Below are positions 7,269 to 15,995 of a stretch of 64,000 bases of DNA, in pieces; positions within the stretch are counted from its first letter, which is position 1; every line of letters starts with the position of its first letter. A program made the position numbers and the translations under genes. Source of the stretch: Nocardia vinacea (lineage in GTDB: Bacteria > Actinomycetota > Actinomycetes > Mycobacteriales > Mycobacteriaceae); assembly GCF_035920345.1 (NCBI RefSeq), contig NZ_CP109149.1, forward strand, positions 2,790,001 to 2,854,000, written 5' to 3'. The notes under the pieces were generated by a model. It made no database searches. It was not told the DNA's origin and was given only the letters and a program-made list of their open reading frames with translations.

Positions 7269-8312
7269 TCAGTGACCAGTCTCGAGTGCGGCCAGCTGCT
7301 CAGGAGTGAGCTTGGCCTTCAGGTCGTAGAAGATGTCGGAGGCAGTGATCTTGCGGGTGATCACGCCGTTGTCGGCGAACAGATTCACCACATCGGCCAG
7401 ATCGGCGGCATCGGAATCGGCCGGCAGCCGCGGCACGGTCGCCTCCGCCCCTACCCGCAGCGCGTCGGACAGGCGCGCACCACTGAGCGCGCGCGGACCG
7501 GTCTGCTCGAAGACGTTCTCGAACCCGGCGGGATTGTCGTGCTGCTGAGCGGTCAGGCTCTGCAGCACTTCGAGGTACTTGGCCGCGACTTCGGGCCGCT
7601 TGTCGAGGATCTCGGTGCGGAACACCACCACCGAGTTGTCCTTGGAGCCGATGCTTTGTTCAGTGGCGATCTCCACGCCGCCGTTGGCCTTGGCCTCCTG
7701 ATACGGCACCAGGAACGACGCCCACGCATCGACCTTGCCGGTCGCGAACGCCGAGGCCGCGTCCTTCTGCTGCAACGGCACTCGCGTCACCTTGTCAGCT
7801 GGGATACCGGCCTGCGCCAGCGCCTTGAGCACGATGTATTCGCCCTTGCCGGCCGGATTGACCGCGACCCGCTTGCCGACCAGATCCGCGACGGAGTGGA
7901 TCCCGGAATCCTTGCCCGCGATGATGCCGCTCTGATCCTTGCCCGCAGGGTCCTGCACCGCGACGATGCGCACGGCCACGTCCTTGGACAGCGCGCCGAC
8001 CACCGGGCTGAACGCGGCACCGGAGACGTCGAGTTCCTTGGTGTTGAACAGCTTCAGCATGGAGCTGAATCCCGGTGTGGTGGTGACCCATTCGACCTTC
8101 GCGCCCAGCGGTGCGAGCGCCTTGTCGAAGGTGCCGTCGCGCTTGGCCACCGCCAGCGGACCGGAATTGCCGGGGTCGGCCACCTTCAGTACCAGCTCCG
8201 CCTGCGGGCCCGCCTCGGTGGCGGTTCCCGAGCCACATGCCGCCACCAGAGCAACGACGGGGGCCAGCGCGAGCGCGAGACGCCAACGGCTTGGCCTGCG
8301 CGTGCAGAACAT
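7269..8312 (-). CDS. SsuA-like sulfonate-binding lipoprotein
   Basis: This 347-residue solute-binding protein starts with a basic n-region and a hydrophobic core. It ends in lipobox VAAC with Cys26 as lipidation site, so the mature protein should be anchored outside the membrane. Family blocks include VADLVGKRVAVNPAGKGEY and the FATGKVDAWASFLVPYQ region. It is the first gene of the operon. The promoter must lie between it and the divergent IclR gene. Confidence 0.9.
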   Translation of the reverse strand: MFCTRRPSRWRLALALAPVVALVAACGSGTATEAGPQAELVLKVADPGNSGPLAVAKRDGTFDKALAPLGAKVEWVTTTPGFSSMLKLFNTKELDVSGAAFSPVVGALSKDVAVRIVAVQDPAGKDQSGIIAGKDSGIHSVADLVGKRVAVNPAGKGEYIVLKALAQAGIPADKVTRVPLQQKDAASAFATGKVDAWASFLVPYQEAKANGGVEIATEQSIGSKDNSVVVFRTEILDKRPEVAAKYLEVLQSLTAQQHDNPAGFENVFEQTGPRALSGARLSDALRVGAEATVPRLPADSDAADLADVVNLFADNGVITRKITASDIFYDLKAKLTPEQLAALETGH

Positions 8313-8400
8313 CGTGGAATACCTCTTCCGAGTCAGGGATCGAAGCCGATCAATGAGCAGCGACAGTAGGGGCGCAGCCGCGGCGTTGCGAGGTAATGCT

Positions 8401-8415
8401 TTCCGAGGATCGGAA
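8401..8415. promoter_or_regulatory. Inverted repeat 1 between sulfur operon and IclR gene
   Basis: A perfect palindrome TTCCGA-N3-TCGGAA (equivalently TTCC-N7-GGAA) lies 88 bases upstream of the lipoprotein gene. IclR proteins bind short palindromes of this size next to their own gene, so this is a likely operator. Just right of it, a TTGACA-like element (8419-8424) could be a -35 box for the IclR direction. Confidence 0.6.
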
Positions 8416-8534
8416 GGCTTGACACGTACACAATGGAAGCGTTATTGGACACCTATTTTCGGTCGACCGGGCGAAACATAATCTGCCGCCCCGCTTTTCG
8501 CTCGCCGTGAGCAGAACCCAGATAACGCCACGAT

Positions 8535-8549
8535 TTCCACATATCGGAA
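8535..8549. promoter_or_regulatory. Inverted repeat 2 in front of the IclR gene
   Basis: A second TTCC-N7-GGAA element has the same half-sites and spacing as the repeat at 8401-8415, with one more matching base on each side (TTTCC and GGAAA). It would lie inside the gene if the ATG at 8507 were the start. It lies upstream of the gene if the GTG at 8597 is used. This supports the GTG start and autoregulation. Confidence 0.55.
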
Positions 8550-8596
8550 AGGACTGTCGCCCAGCGGCACCGCCGCGCCGTGTTACCGTCCCCGGC

Positions 8597-9355
8597 GTGG
8601 AAGCTTCCGGAGTGCAGACCGTCGCCCGTGCCCTGTCTGTGCTGGACTGCTTCCGCGGCGGCGAGGAACGCGGCGTATCAGAGATCGCCCGCCGGCAAGG
8701 CCTGGCGGTCAGCACCACCCACCGGCTATTGAGCGCCCTCGTGCAGGCCGGATTCCTCGACAAGAACGAAACCTCGAGCCGCTACCGCATGGGCAGCGCC
8801 CTAGCCGAATACGGCCAGATCGCCTACCGACAGCACCGCATCTACCTGGCCGAACCCAGCCTCGAACAGCTCGCCGCCACCACCGGCGCCAGCGCCTCGG
8901 TCGCAATCCGCCACAGCATCCACGCCGTGCTGCTGGGCACCAGCCGCTGGCGCGACAGCGACGGCCACCGCCTCATGGGCGTTCGACTTCCCCTGCACGC
9001 CAGCGCCCTGGGCAAAGCTTTGCTCGCCTGGTCCGACGCCCCTGACGACTTCCTGACCACCCTGCCCTACGACGAAGGCACCGCCCGCTCGGTCTCCACC
9101 CCCGCCGAACTGCGAGAAGAACTCACCCGCACCCGATCCCGCGGCTACGCCTACAACGACGAAGAACTCGACCCCGACTTCCGCACCATCGGCCTGCCCA
9201 TCCTCACCCCCACCGGCGACGCCCGCTTCGCCCTCGGCCTGCGCGGCCCCACCACCCTCATGATCCCCGAGCGCCTCCCGTTCCTCGTCGAGCTGGCCAA
9301 AGTGACAGCCGCTGAGATCGCCGCCCGCTTCGCCGCAGATCAGACCGGCGAATGA
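8597..9355 (+). CDS. IclR family transcriptional regulator
   Basis: The product has an N-terminal winged helix (VQTVARALSVLDCF, then GVSEIARRQGLAVSTTHRLLSALVQAGFL). A C-terminal IclR effector domain follows, with LPLHASALGKALLAW and RTRSRGYAYNDEELDPDFRTIGLPI. I chose GTG at 8597 (252 residues) because IclR proteins usually begin just before the helix-turn-helix and the second inverted repeat lies upstream of it. An in-frame ATG at 8507 would add 30 unstructured residues. It is divergent from the sulfur operon and is its likely regulator. The ligand is unknown. Confidence 0.87.
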   Translation: MEASGVQTVARALSVLDCFRGGEERGVSEIARRQGLAVSTTHRLLSALVQAGFLDKNETSSRYRMGSALAEYGQIAYRQHRIYLAEPSLEQLAATTGASASVAIRHSIHAVLLGTSRWRDSDGHRLMGVRLPLHASALGKALLAWSDAPDDFLTTLPYDEGTARSVSTPAELREELTRTRSRGYAYNDEELDPDFRTIGLPILTPTGDARFALGLRGPTTLMIPERLPFLVELAKVTAAEIAARFAADQTGE

Positions 9356-9628
9356 CACCCGAACATAGTGCCGTGCAAGGTATCTATGAGGTTCCTTGTC
9401 AGAGGTTGAACCGGTACCGAGCCGTCGACGACCGCTCCAGCAGGTCCGGACGCGCGCCGCGTGGCGGTCGGTCTCACGACAGCACGCCCGGTCGCCACTG
9501 CAACATCGGCGCGTCCCCTCCTCAAAAGATCGGCCCACAGACTCTCGGACGACGAAAATCCTTGTGATCAAGCTGATTTCATCTCGCCGTTCGGGAACAG
9601 GCGCGCACGCACGCAGGTTGCCCCTGGC

Positions 9629-10579
9629 ATGACTCTCGGAATTGCGCTCGCTGCCTCGAATTCGGGCAACTATGTCGACCAGATCGTGGCGCAGGCCCGC
9701 TCGGTCGCCGAGCTGGGTATCGGGTCGGTGTGGTTCGGACAGCGGATGGATTACGACTCCCCCGCCCTCGCCGCCATCGTGGGCCGGGAGGTGCCGGGCG
9801 TACAGGTCGGCACCTCGGCCATCCCCGTGGTCGGGCGCCATCCGCTGCTTGTTTCCTCTCAGGCGCAGACCGCCCAAGCCGCGACGCACGGGCGCTATCA
9901 TCTGGGTCTGGCCGTCGGTTCGACGCTCGCCGCCAGTGCGTTCGGCACATCCTTCGATCGGCCCATTACCCGCTTGCGCGAGTTCCTCACCGCGCTGCGG
10001 GAATTGCTCGACACGGGCACCGCCGGCTTCCACGGCGAACTGCTGACGGTCACACCGCCACTGCCGACCACGGTTCCCGGGGCAGAACCACGCGTACCGG
10101 TGTTGGTGGCCGCGATGGGGCCGCAAGCACTACGCGTCACCGGCGAACTCGCCGACGGCACCCTGCCGTATCTGGCGGGCCCGAAGACCTTGAGCGAGCA
10201 CATCGTGCCGGTGATCACGAAGACGTCGGAAACCGCACCGCGCATCGTCGCCTTCGTACCGGCAGTCGTCACCTCCGATGTCGAGGGCACCCGTGCGACG
10301 GCGGTGCAACAGCTGGCGTTCTACGAGCAGGTGCCGTCCTATCGCCGGGTCATCGAACTCGAAGGTGCCTCGCGGGCAGCCGAACTGGCACTCATCGGCG
10401 ACGAGGAAACCATCGCCGCCGGAATCCAGCGCTACTACGACGCAGGCGCCACCGAGGTCGTGCTGACCTCCACGGATCTGGCCGGCCCGGACGATCAGCA
10501 CCGCACCTGGACGCTGGCCGGGGCACTCGCGGGCGACCGGGCCGACTCCTCGACGGCTGCAGCCCTGCCCGCGGAGTAG
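9629..10579 (+). CDS. Luciferase-like, probable F420-dependent oxidoreductase
   Basis: The 316-residue product starts at MTLGIALAAS. The frame is open further upstream but without family similarity. It is a luciferase-like TIM barrel of the actinobacterial F420-dependent group: RSVAELGIGSVWFGQRMDYDSPALAAIVGREVPGVQVGTSAIPVVGRHP, then HGRYHLGLAVGS and VPVLVAAMGPQALRVTGELADGTL. It probably transfers hydride from F420H2 to a small molecule. The cofactor is inferred from subfamily pattern, not shown. It lies alone between IclR (same strand) and a convergent GntR gene. Confidence 0.8.
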   Translation: MTLGIALAASNSGNYVDQIVAQARSVAELGIGSVWFGQRMDYDSPALAAIVGREVPGVQVGTSAIPVVGRHPLLVSSQAQTAQAATHGRYHLGLAVGSTLAASAFGTSFDRPITRLREFLTALRELLDTGTAGFHGELLTVTPPLPTTVPGAEPRVPVLVAAMGPQALRVTGELADGTLPYLAGPKTLSEHIVPVITKTSETAPRIVAFVPAVVTSDVEGTRATAVQQLAFYEQVPSYRRVIELEGASRAAELALIGDEETIAAGIQRYYDAGATEVVLTSTDLAGPDDQHRTWTLAGALAGDRADSSTAAALPAE

Positions 10580-10735
10580 CACCGCACCATCCCGAGATCA
10601 GCCCCGGCGCACCCGCGCACGGCGGCGCGACCAGTGTACTGACTACCCGCTGCGTGACTTCGGGCGAAACGGCACTGCCGCACACCTCCTGAAATCGCAA
10701 ATGGCAAGTGTGGACGAGGTGCTATTCCGTCGCCG

Positions 10736-11392
10736 TCAGCGTCTGCTGAGGCGGGTGATAAGCCCGTGCACATGCGCCTCGGCCGCCATACGTGCGTCCT
10801 GTGCATGTCCGGATTCGAGGGCATCGACAATGCGTCGATGTTCGCGCAAGGCGACGCGGCGGTTGAGTTCGGAACGCCAGAGATCGCCGCGGTAGAGGTG
10901 GGTCTTGGCTTCTAGGCGGGCGAGTTCGTCGGCGAGCGGGCGGTTGCCCGCGCAGTCCCGGATGAATGTGTGGAATTCCAGGTCGAGCTCGGTGTCGCGG
11001 GCCGGGTCGGCCGCGCAGCGCAAGTTCTCCTCCTGTGCGGTCAGGATGGTCGCGAGCTTTGCCAGATCGGATTCGGTGAGTGTGGTGGCGGCCGTCGCGG
11101 CGGCCAGACCGTCCAGCACCGCGCGGACCGCGAGGACGTCGCGCACCTGCTCGTCGTCGATGGCTGCGACCCGGGCGCCCGCATGCGGGACATTCACGGC
11201 CAGCCCCTCATAGATGAGCTGCTGGACGGCCTCGCGCACCGGGCTCCGGCTCACACCGAGCCGGGCGGCCAGGGCCGGAACACTGAGCGGCGTACCCGGC
11301 TCCAGCTCGCCGGACAGGACCAACTGCCGCACCTGCCGGTGCACGGATGCGCCGAGCAGCGCGGACGTAGTCGCCGCGTCGGAGTCGGTCAT
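10736..11392 (-). CDS. GntR family (FCD domain) regulator
   Basis: This 218-residue protein has a winged helix (VHRQVRQLVLSGELEPGTPLSVPALAARLGVSRSPVREAVQQLIYEGL). An all-helical FCD ligand domain follows, with the metal-binding pattern Asp/His (ELDLEFHTFIRDCAGNRPL and LREHRRIVDALESG). It is the last gene of a minus-strand group with the 2-oxoglutarate oxygenase and the broken ABC genes, and is the likely regulator of that group. A pair of ATTRCRTGCAAT sites at 13655-13708 is a candidate target. Confidence 0.88.
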   Translation of the reverse strand: MTDSDAATTSALLGASVHRQVRQLVLSGELEPGTPLSVPALAARLGVSRSPVREAVQQLIYEGLAVNVPHAGARVAAIDDEQVRDVLAVRAVLDGLAAATAATTLTESDLAKLATILTAQEENLRCAADPARDTELDLEFHTFIRDCAGNRPLADELARLEAKTHLYRGDLWRSELNRRVALREHRRIVDALESGHAQDARMAAEAHVHGLITRLSRR

Positions 11393-11477
11393 CGCAGTCG
11401 GTCCTAATCAGTGAGCAGGATGCGTTCTCGCCCGGGCTCGTGTTCCCGGGGTCGGTCGTTCGTCTTCGGTGGTGAAG

Positions 11478-12470
11478 TTACCCTTGCGGCCGGTAGTTGG
11501 CCTGCACGCGCTGGGCGAGGAAGTCGGCGGCGGTCACCGGCGGGTACTTGCGGCGCGGCCCCTGGATGACGGCGTTGCGGTCGGCCTGGGCGAAGTAGGC
11601 GATGCTGTAGCGGTCGCCCTGGTACTCGCCCGCGCCTGGGCTGCGGACACGGTGGAAGTTCGACGGCAGTTCGTCATCGCTCCAGCGGGTGAGCATGTCA
11701 CCGATATTGCAGGTGATCAGTGCGGACGACGGGGTTATCGACGTCCATTGCTGCTCCTGCATCTCCTTGCCTGGGCAGACCTGCAGGCCACCCTGCCCAT
11801 CCCGCTGGAAAAGCAGTGTCAGACAGTCGAAGTCGGTGTGCGCACCCGCACGCCAGCGACCCGGCACGCCCTGGAGTTCTGCCGGAACAGCGAAGTAGTG
11901 CAGCAGCCGCAGCGTGCTCTGATACTGCGCGGATTCCGGATCATGAGCCTTGGTGAAGTGATTGCGGTCCAGGCCGAGGCGGTCGGCGAAGCAGGAGAGT
12001 ACGCGCATCGCGACAGTCCACGCCCGATACTCGAAATCGAGTATGTCGGTGCGGAATTCGACCAACTCCGCTTCGCTCGGCCACAGCTCGGCCATATGCG
12101 GGCGGGTGATCTGGTAGGACTCCTTCTGATCGGGCACGCCGATGGACGGGCGCACCTGACTCAGGCTCTCCCAGCCGGCGTTATTCGCCTTGACCAGTGG
12201 ATATCGCGCCTTGGTCGACTCCGGGAGCGCGAAAAACGCTGCGGTGCGGGCGAATACATTGTCGATCTGGTGCTGCGGGATGCCGTGCCCGGAGAGCTGG
12301 AAGAAGCCGATCTCGGTGGCCGCGGCCCATAGCTGGTCGGTGATCTCGGCGCGGCGGTCCGCGAAATCGGTCAGGTCGATGACGCGGATATCGCGGGCGT
12401 CGGTCTCCACGCCGAGGCCGCCCATCTGCTGCTCGCGGGATACCTCGGACAGGTCGTAGCTGGCGGTCAT
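11478..12470 (-). CDS. Isopenicillin-N-synthase-like 2-oxoglutarate/Fe(II) oxygenase
   Basis: This 330-residue protein has the DIOX_N domain (residues 28-130, with FFQLSGHGIP) and the double-stranded beta-helix core. The iron ligands are HTD (His211, Asp213) and His273 in SNFHRV. Arg287 and Ser289 (RYS) fit the 2-oxoglutarate anchor. Relatives hydroxylate or N-dealkylate small molecules, including nucleobases and plant hormones. Its neighbours here are an amidohydrolase and remnants of an importer, which suggests oxidation of an imported N-heterocycle. It starts 26 bases after the binding-protein fragment. Confidence 0.87.
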   Translation of the reverse strand: MTASYDLSEVSREQQMGGLGVETDARDIRVIDLTDFADRRAEITDQLWAAATEIGFFQLSGHGIPQHQIDNVFARTAAFFALPESTKARYPLVKANNAGWESLSQVRPSIGVPDQKESYQITRPHMAELWPSEAELVEFRTDILDFEYRAWTVAMRVLSCFADRLGLDRNHFTKAHDPESAQYQSTLRLLHYFAVPAELQGVPGRWRAGAHTDFDCLTLLFQRDGQGGLQVCPGKEMQEQQWTSITPSSALITCNIGDMLTRWSDDELPSNFHRVRSPGAGEYQGDRYSIAYFAQADRNAVIQGPRRKYPPVTAADFLAQRVQANYRPQG

Positions 12471-12496
12471 TGTCAGTCCTTGTCTGCGTGGGGGTC

Positions 12497-12826
12497 TCAG
12501 CTGCCGACGTTGATCGTCGGATCGAGGAATTCCTTGGTGACGATGTCTTCGGCGCGCAGGTTGTTCGGTATATCCGCGCCGCCGCGACGCAGGATCGGGG
12601 CGAATTCGTCGATCACCCGCTGCACCCTGGCCTCGTCGAAACTGCCGATCACACCGTCGGTGTCGTTGCCGATGAGACCGCCGTCGATGAGCGTCTTCGA
12701 GCCGTAGGCGGCGAGCTCGGCACTGTCGGCGTCGACGTGGTAACCGCGGCCGAGCAGGCCGAAGATCGGGCCGGAGTCGGTCTCCGGTTCGACAGAGGTG
12801 GCGGCTCGCGCCGCGATACCGACCAT
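12497..12826 (-). pseudogene. C-terminal remnant of ABC solute-binding protein
   Basis: The last 70 residues (GNDTDGVIGSFDEARVQRVIDEFAPILRRGG and the closing FLDPTINVG) align with the C-termini of the intact binding proteins at 26083-27261 and 30844-31971. Those read VGDFDAARVQRVID...FIDPKIG and LGNFDTARVDRVI...FIDPAIG. About 280 N-terminal residues, including the lipoprotein signal, are absent. The reading frame begins by chance with an ATG that overlaps the ATPase stop. The permease expected between ATPase and binding protein is missing as well. Confidence 0.85.
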
Positions 12827-13623
12827 CAGCAGGCTTCTTTCAGTGAGCGGGAGGCCCGCGCGACCAGTTCGGTGATCGCGGGATCGAAGCGCAGCTCACG
12901 ACCGCGCGGGTAGGGCAGATCAACATCGATCACCTCGTGCACGCGGCTGGGCCTGGCGGACATGACGACCACCGTCGAGGCGAGGAAGACCGCCTCGGAC
13001 ACCGAGTGCGTGATGAACAGCGCGGTGAAACCGTTGTCCTGGTAAAGCCGCAACAGTTCTTCCTGCATGTTCAGCCGGGCCAACTCGTCGAGCGCGCCGA
13101 ACGGTTCGTCGAGCAGCAGCAACCGCGGTTCCAGCGACAACGCCCTGGCCAGCGAGACACGATGCGCATGCCGCCGGAGAGTTGACTGGGCAGGCAGTTC
13201 GCGAAGTTGGCCAGTCCAACTGCGGCGAGTGCGCGAGTTGCCCACTCACGGCGCGTCTTTCGATCGATCCCCCGCAGCTCAGCCGAGAGTTCCACGCTAC
13301 GCGAAACCTTCCGCCACGGCAGCAGAGTGGCCTCCTGAAAGATGAAGCCGCTCGAATCATTCTGCACCGCAACAGTTCCCGAGCTGAACCTGTTCGAGTC
13401 CGGCGGCCAGACGCAGCAGCGTCGACTTGCCGCAGCCGGAAGGGCCTACGACGGCGACGAATTCGCCCTGCCGGATATCGAGGCCGACCTCCTCGATGGC
13501 GACGGTTCCCTCGGCGCCGCCGAATCGTTTGTGCGCGTTGGCGAAAGACACCTCCATGTCCGAGAGCAGCGTCCGGGCAACGGCGTCGCGCACCACGTCG
13601 TGCAATGTCTCAGAGAGTTTCAC
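12826..13623 (-). pseudogene. ABC transporter ATPase broken by two frameshifts
   Basis: Read from a GTG at 13623 with a GGAGAAGG ribosome site, the first frame carries Walker A ([10 protein letters not shown]) and stops soon after. An extra base near 13376 breaks the frame before the Q-loop block GFIFQEATLLPW. A missing base near 13161 breaks it again inside the signature LSGGMR. The third frame continues with VSLARALSLEPRLLLLDEPFGALDE and THSVSEAVF. Restoring both bases gives a protein parallel to the intact ATPases at 24428 and 32886. Sequencing error cannot be excluded for two indels, but the loss of permease and most of the binding protein beside it argues for real decay. Confidence 0.88.
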
Positions 13624-13654
13624 CGTGCTTGACCTTCTCCCGTGGAGCACTCGC

Positions 13655-13708
13655 ATTGCGTGCAATAAGTGCGCATCATCAGTTTCACAGAACTGAATTA
13701 CATGCAAT
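13655..13708. promoter_or_regulatory. Two ATTRCRTGCAAT operator-like sites, 42 bp apart
   Basis: ATTGCGTGCAAT (13655-13666, a palindrome with arms ATTGC and GCAAT) and ATTACATGCAAT (13697-13708) match at 10 of 12 positions. Their starts are 42 bases apart, four helical turns, so a dimeric repressor could bind both on one face. A CAGTT-N6-AACTG repeat lies between them (13680-13695). They occupy the promoter gap in front of the ATPase/oxygenase/GntR group. Confidence 0.5.
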
Positions 13709-13733
13709 GTGTCTCGAGTTTCGAGCTGATTAA

Positions 13734-15080
13734 CTATGGCCGCATGGCACAGAGACGCCGCGTGAGCGAGCCGGTATCCACCCGCGTGCTGACGCCGTCG
13801 CGAATAACCGGTTCCCCGTCCACCCACACCGTGTCCACCACGCGCGGTGAGGCTGCGGTCAGCAAGGTGGCGCCGGGATCGCGCACCGGTAGGCAGGCGA
13901 AATCGCGGTCGAATCGGATCAGCGAGAAGTCGGCAGGGTCTCCCACCGCGAGCCCGGGCGCGGTCGACGAGCGCCCGAGTGCGCGGTTCGCTCCGCAGGT
14001 GGCCAGCCGCATCATTGCGTCGAAGTCCAGGATGTCGGCGCGCCTGCGGGTGACGCGCTGCAGGTAGGAGCCCATGCGCAGGGCGAGCAGCATGTCCTGG
14101 GTGTCGTTGCTCGCGGCGCCGTCCACGCCGAGGCCGACATCGATTCCGGCGCCGAGCATCTCCAACACGGGTGCGGCGCCGCTGCCGAGTCGCATATTGC
14201 TCAGCGGATTGTAGGAAACGGCCACGCCGCGGTCGGCGAATACCGCGCGGCCGTCGGCGTCCAGATCGACGCAGTGCACCGCCAGGGTCCGGTCCCAGAG
14301 GAATCCGCCGACATCGAGGTACTCCACCGCCGAGCGGCCTGCATGCAATCGGCACATATCCTCGTCGGTGGAGGTCTCCAGTACATGTATCGAGACCGTC
14401 TTGCCGGTCCGCTGGGCGTACTCGCGCGCGGCGGCCATGCCGTCGGGGGTCAGACAGCGCGGGTTGGGGATCGCGAGCGCGGTGCCGATGCGCGAGCCGG
14501 TCAGCCGGGCGTCAAGGTCATCGATATGGGCGAAAACCTCTGGCAGCGGCTGCATCAGGCGCGGATCGATGCCCCATTTCCGGGTGACGTCGGCGCGGTC
14601 GGCGACACCGCGGCCGAGGATTACGCGGATACCCAGTTCGTCCAGTGCCCGAATCATGGCGTCGTGCACGGCTTCCGAGCGATTCGGCCACATGTGCTCG
14701 ACCACGGTGGTAACACCGCTGCGGAGTAACTCCAAGCCACCCGCGAGCGCGGAGAGATAGGTCTGCTCGGCCGTGGCGGCGACGGTGCGCTCCCCCACGC
14801 ACCGCAACCATTCCAGCAGCGGAAGCCCCTCGCCGATGCCGCGGAGCACGGCCTGCTGCAGATGGGTGTGGGTATTGACGAAACCCGGAATCAGATGGCC
14901 GCCATTGCCATCGACGCACGGCAGTTCACGGTGGTCGGCACCCGCGGCCGCTCCGATCGCGGTGATGGCTCCATCCAGCACGACGACGTCCTGACCGGAC
15001 AGCCACTGAGCGCCGGTTCCGGCGCGCTGGTAGACGGTGACATTGCTGATGACAGACGAATAGGGCCGATTGGGAACCAC
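13734..15080 (-). CDS. TrzA/AtzB-like amidohydrolase
   Basis: A 448-residue metal-dependent hydrolase of the ATZ/TRZ (chlorohydrolase, guanine/S-adenosylhomocysteine deaminase) group. Metal-site motifs in order are NTHTHLQQ, the [12 protein letters not shown] block, AVHCV and the Asp of [12 protein letters not shown] chose a GTG at 15080 because an AGGAGG box lies 8 bases before it; the longer frame up to 15230 lacks such a site and family similarity. The predicted reaction is hydrolytic deamination, or loss of a leaving group, on an N-heterocycle in the cytosol. Confidence 0.87.
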   Translation of the reverse strand: MVPNRPYSSVISNVTVYQRAGTGAQWLSGQDVVVLDGAITAIGAAAGADHRELPCVDGNGGHLIPGFVNTHTHLQQAVLRGIGEGLPLLEWLRCVGERTVAATAEQTYLSALAGGLELLRSGVTTVVEHMWPNRSEAVHDAMIRALDELGIRVILGRGVADRADVTRKWGIDPRLMQPLPEVFAHIDDLDARLTGSRIGTALAIPNPRCLTPDGMAAAREYAQRTGKTVSIHVLETSTDEDMCRLHAGRSAVEYLDVGGFLWDRTLAVHCVDLDADGRAVFADRGVAVSYNPLSNMRLGSGAAPVLEMLGAGIDVGLGVDGAASNDTQDMLLALRMGSYLQRVTRRRADILDFDAMMRLATCGANRALGRSSTAPGLAVGDPADFSLIRFDRDFACLPVRDPGATLLTAASPRVVDTVWVDGEPVIRDGVSTRVDTGSLTRRLCAMRP

Positions 15081-15500
15081 GCGACATTCCTCCTGGAAAT
15101 GCGGCTGGTTCGCCCGCCTGGATTCGACGGCCCCGTCGTCCGTTTCAGCCATGAACGACGTGCGAGCCAGCGTAGCGGCCCCGAATTTCCGAAGCGTTAA
15201 ACCCCGACCGAGCCCAACCTCGAACCGCACCGATCAGGGCCGCAGATCCGCCCTACCTCGAGGATCTCGACCTGGGACTCTAAGAGCCGTAGATATGTCC
15301 TTTTGCGGGTGGCGAAGGCGTCCAACCCGATCGTGACGATCCTGCCTTTCGCCTGCATCGCATGGCCATGCGCCAACTACCGTCTCGCCGCTGGGGACGA
15401 GCCAAGCAATACAGTCGGTTTCGAGCTGACCGTACACGGCATCAGCTATCGGCAGCGAGATTTGCGTTGCAGTACTGAGTGTTTCGGACCGGCGGCAAAT
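15081..15500. other. 420-bp gap without recognisable gene
   Basis: Between the amidohydrolase start and the end of the cupin gene I see only short frames without family similarity. The part next to 15080 must hold the amidohydrolase promoter. Candidate boxes are not distinct enough to name. Confidence 0.5.
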
Positions 15501-15950
15501 TCAATGACCCGGCGCGGACCCGAAGCCTGTTGCCAGAGTGCGGATATCCGCCTCGGACAGCCCCGTGGGCGTGCCACGATGGACGAGATCGGCGAATCCT
15601 CCGTCATCCGCCATCACTGTGATCGTGTACAGCCGCTCGGTGCCGGAGGTGTTCAGAATGCGGTGTTCGGATCCCGGTTGCAGGATCAGTACGTCGCCCG
15701 CGCCGAGGTCGACGGCGTGGTTGTCGCTGTGTGCGCGGGCGGTGCCGGCCAGCACGATGAAGATTTCGGCCGAATCCTCATGGGAGTTCAGTGGTTGCGC
15801 ACCGCCCGGCTCCCAGATTTCGAGGAATACGCTTGCGCTGGAGCCGTGTTCGGGTCCAGCGAGCGTGCACAGCCGTACCGTGTCCGCGGGTGAGATGAGA
15901 GCTGCCGACAGGTCGGCGAGGTGTCGTACGACGGGAGGTGCCCCAGCCAT
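15501..15950 (-). CDS. Cupin-domain protein
   Basis: A 149-residue single-domain cupin. Motif 1 is degenerate (GGAQPLNSHEDSAEIFIVLAGTARAH) with His and Glu in metal-site positions, and motif 2 reads GDVLILQPGSEHRILN. It could be a small dioxygenase, an isomerase or a binding protein. It lies 45 bases after the metallo-beta-lactamase-fold hydrolase on the same strand and is probably co-transcribed with it. Specific function unknown. Confidence 0.78.
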   Translation of the reverse strand: MAGAPPVVRHLADLSAALISPADTVRLCTLAGPEHGSSASVFLEIWEPGGAQPLNSHEDSAEIFIVLAGTARAHSDNHAVDLGAGDVLILQPGSEHRILNTSGTERLYTITVMADDGGFADLVHRGTPTGLSEADIRTLATGFGSAPGH

Positions 15951-15995
15951 ATCGGATCCTTTCGGGTAGATGTCGCTATCGCCGCGGAACGCGGT

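Noticed and set aside
9461..9628. Longer start for the F420-type oxidoreductase at 9461
   Set aside because: The extra 56 residues have no family similarity, and the barrel begins exactly at the ATG at 9629.
15081..15230. Longer start for the TrzA-like amidohydrolase at 15230
   Set aside because: A strong AGGAGG box eight bases before the GTG at 15080 and family length favour the shorter form.
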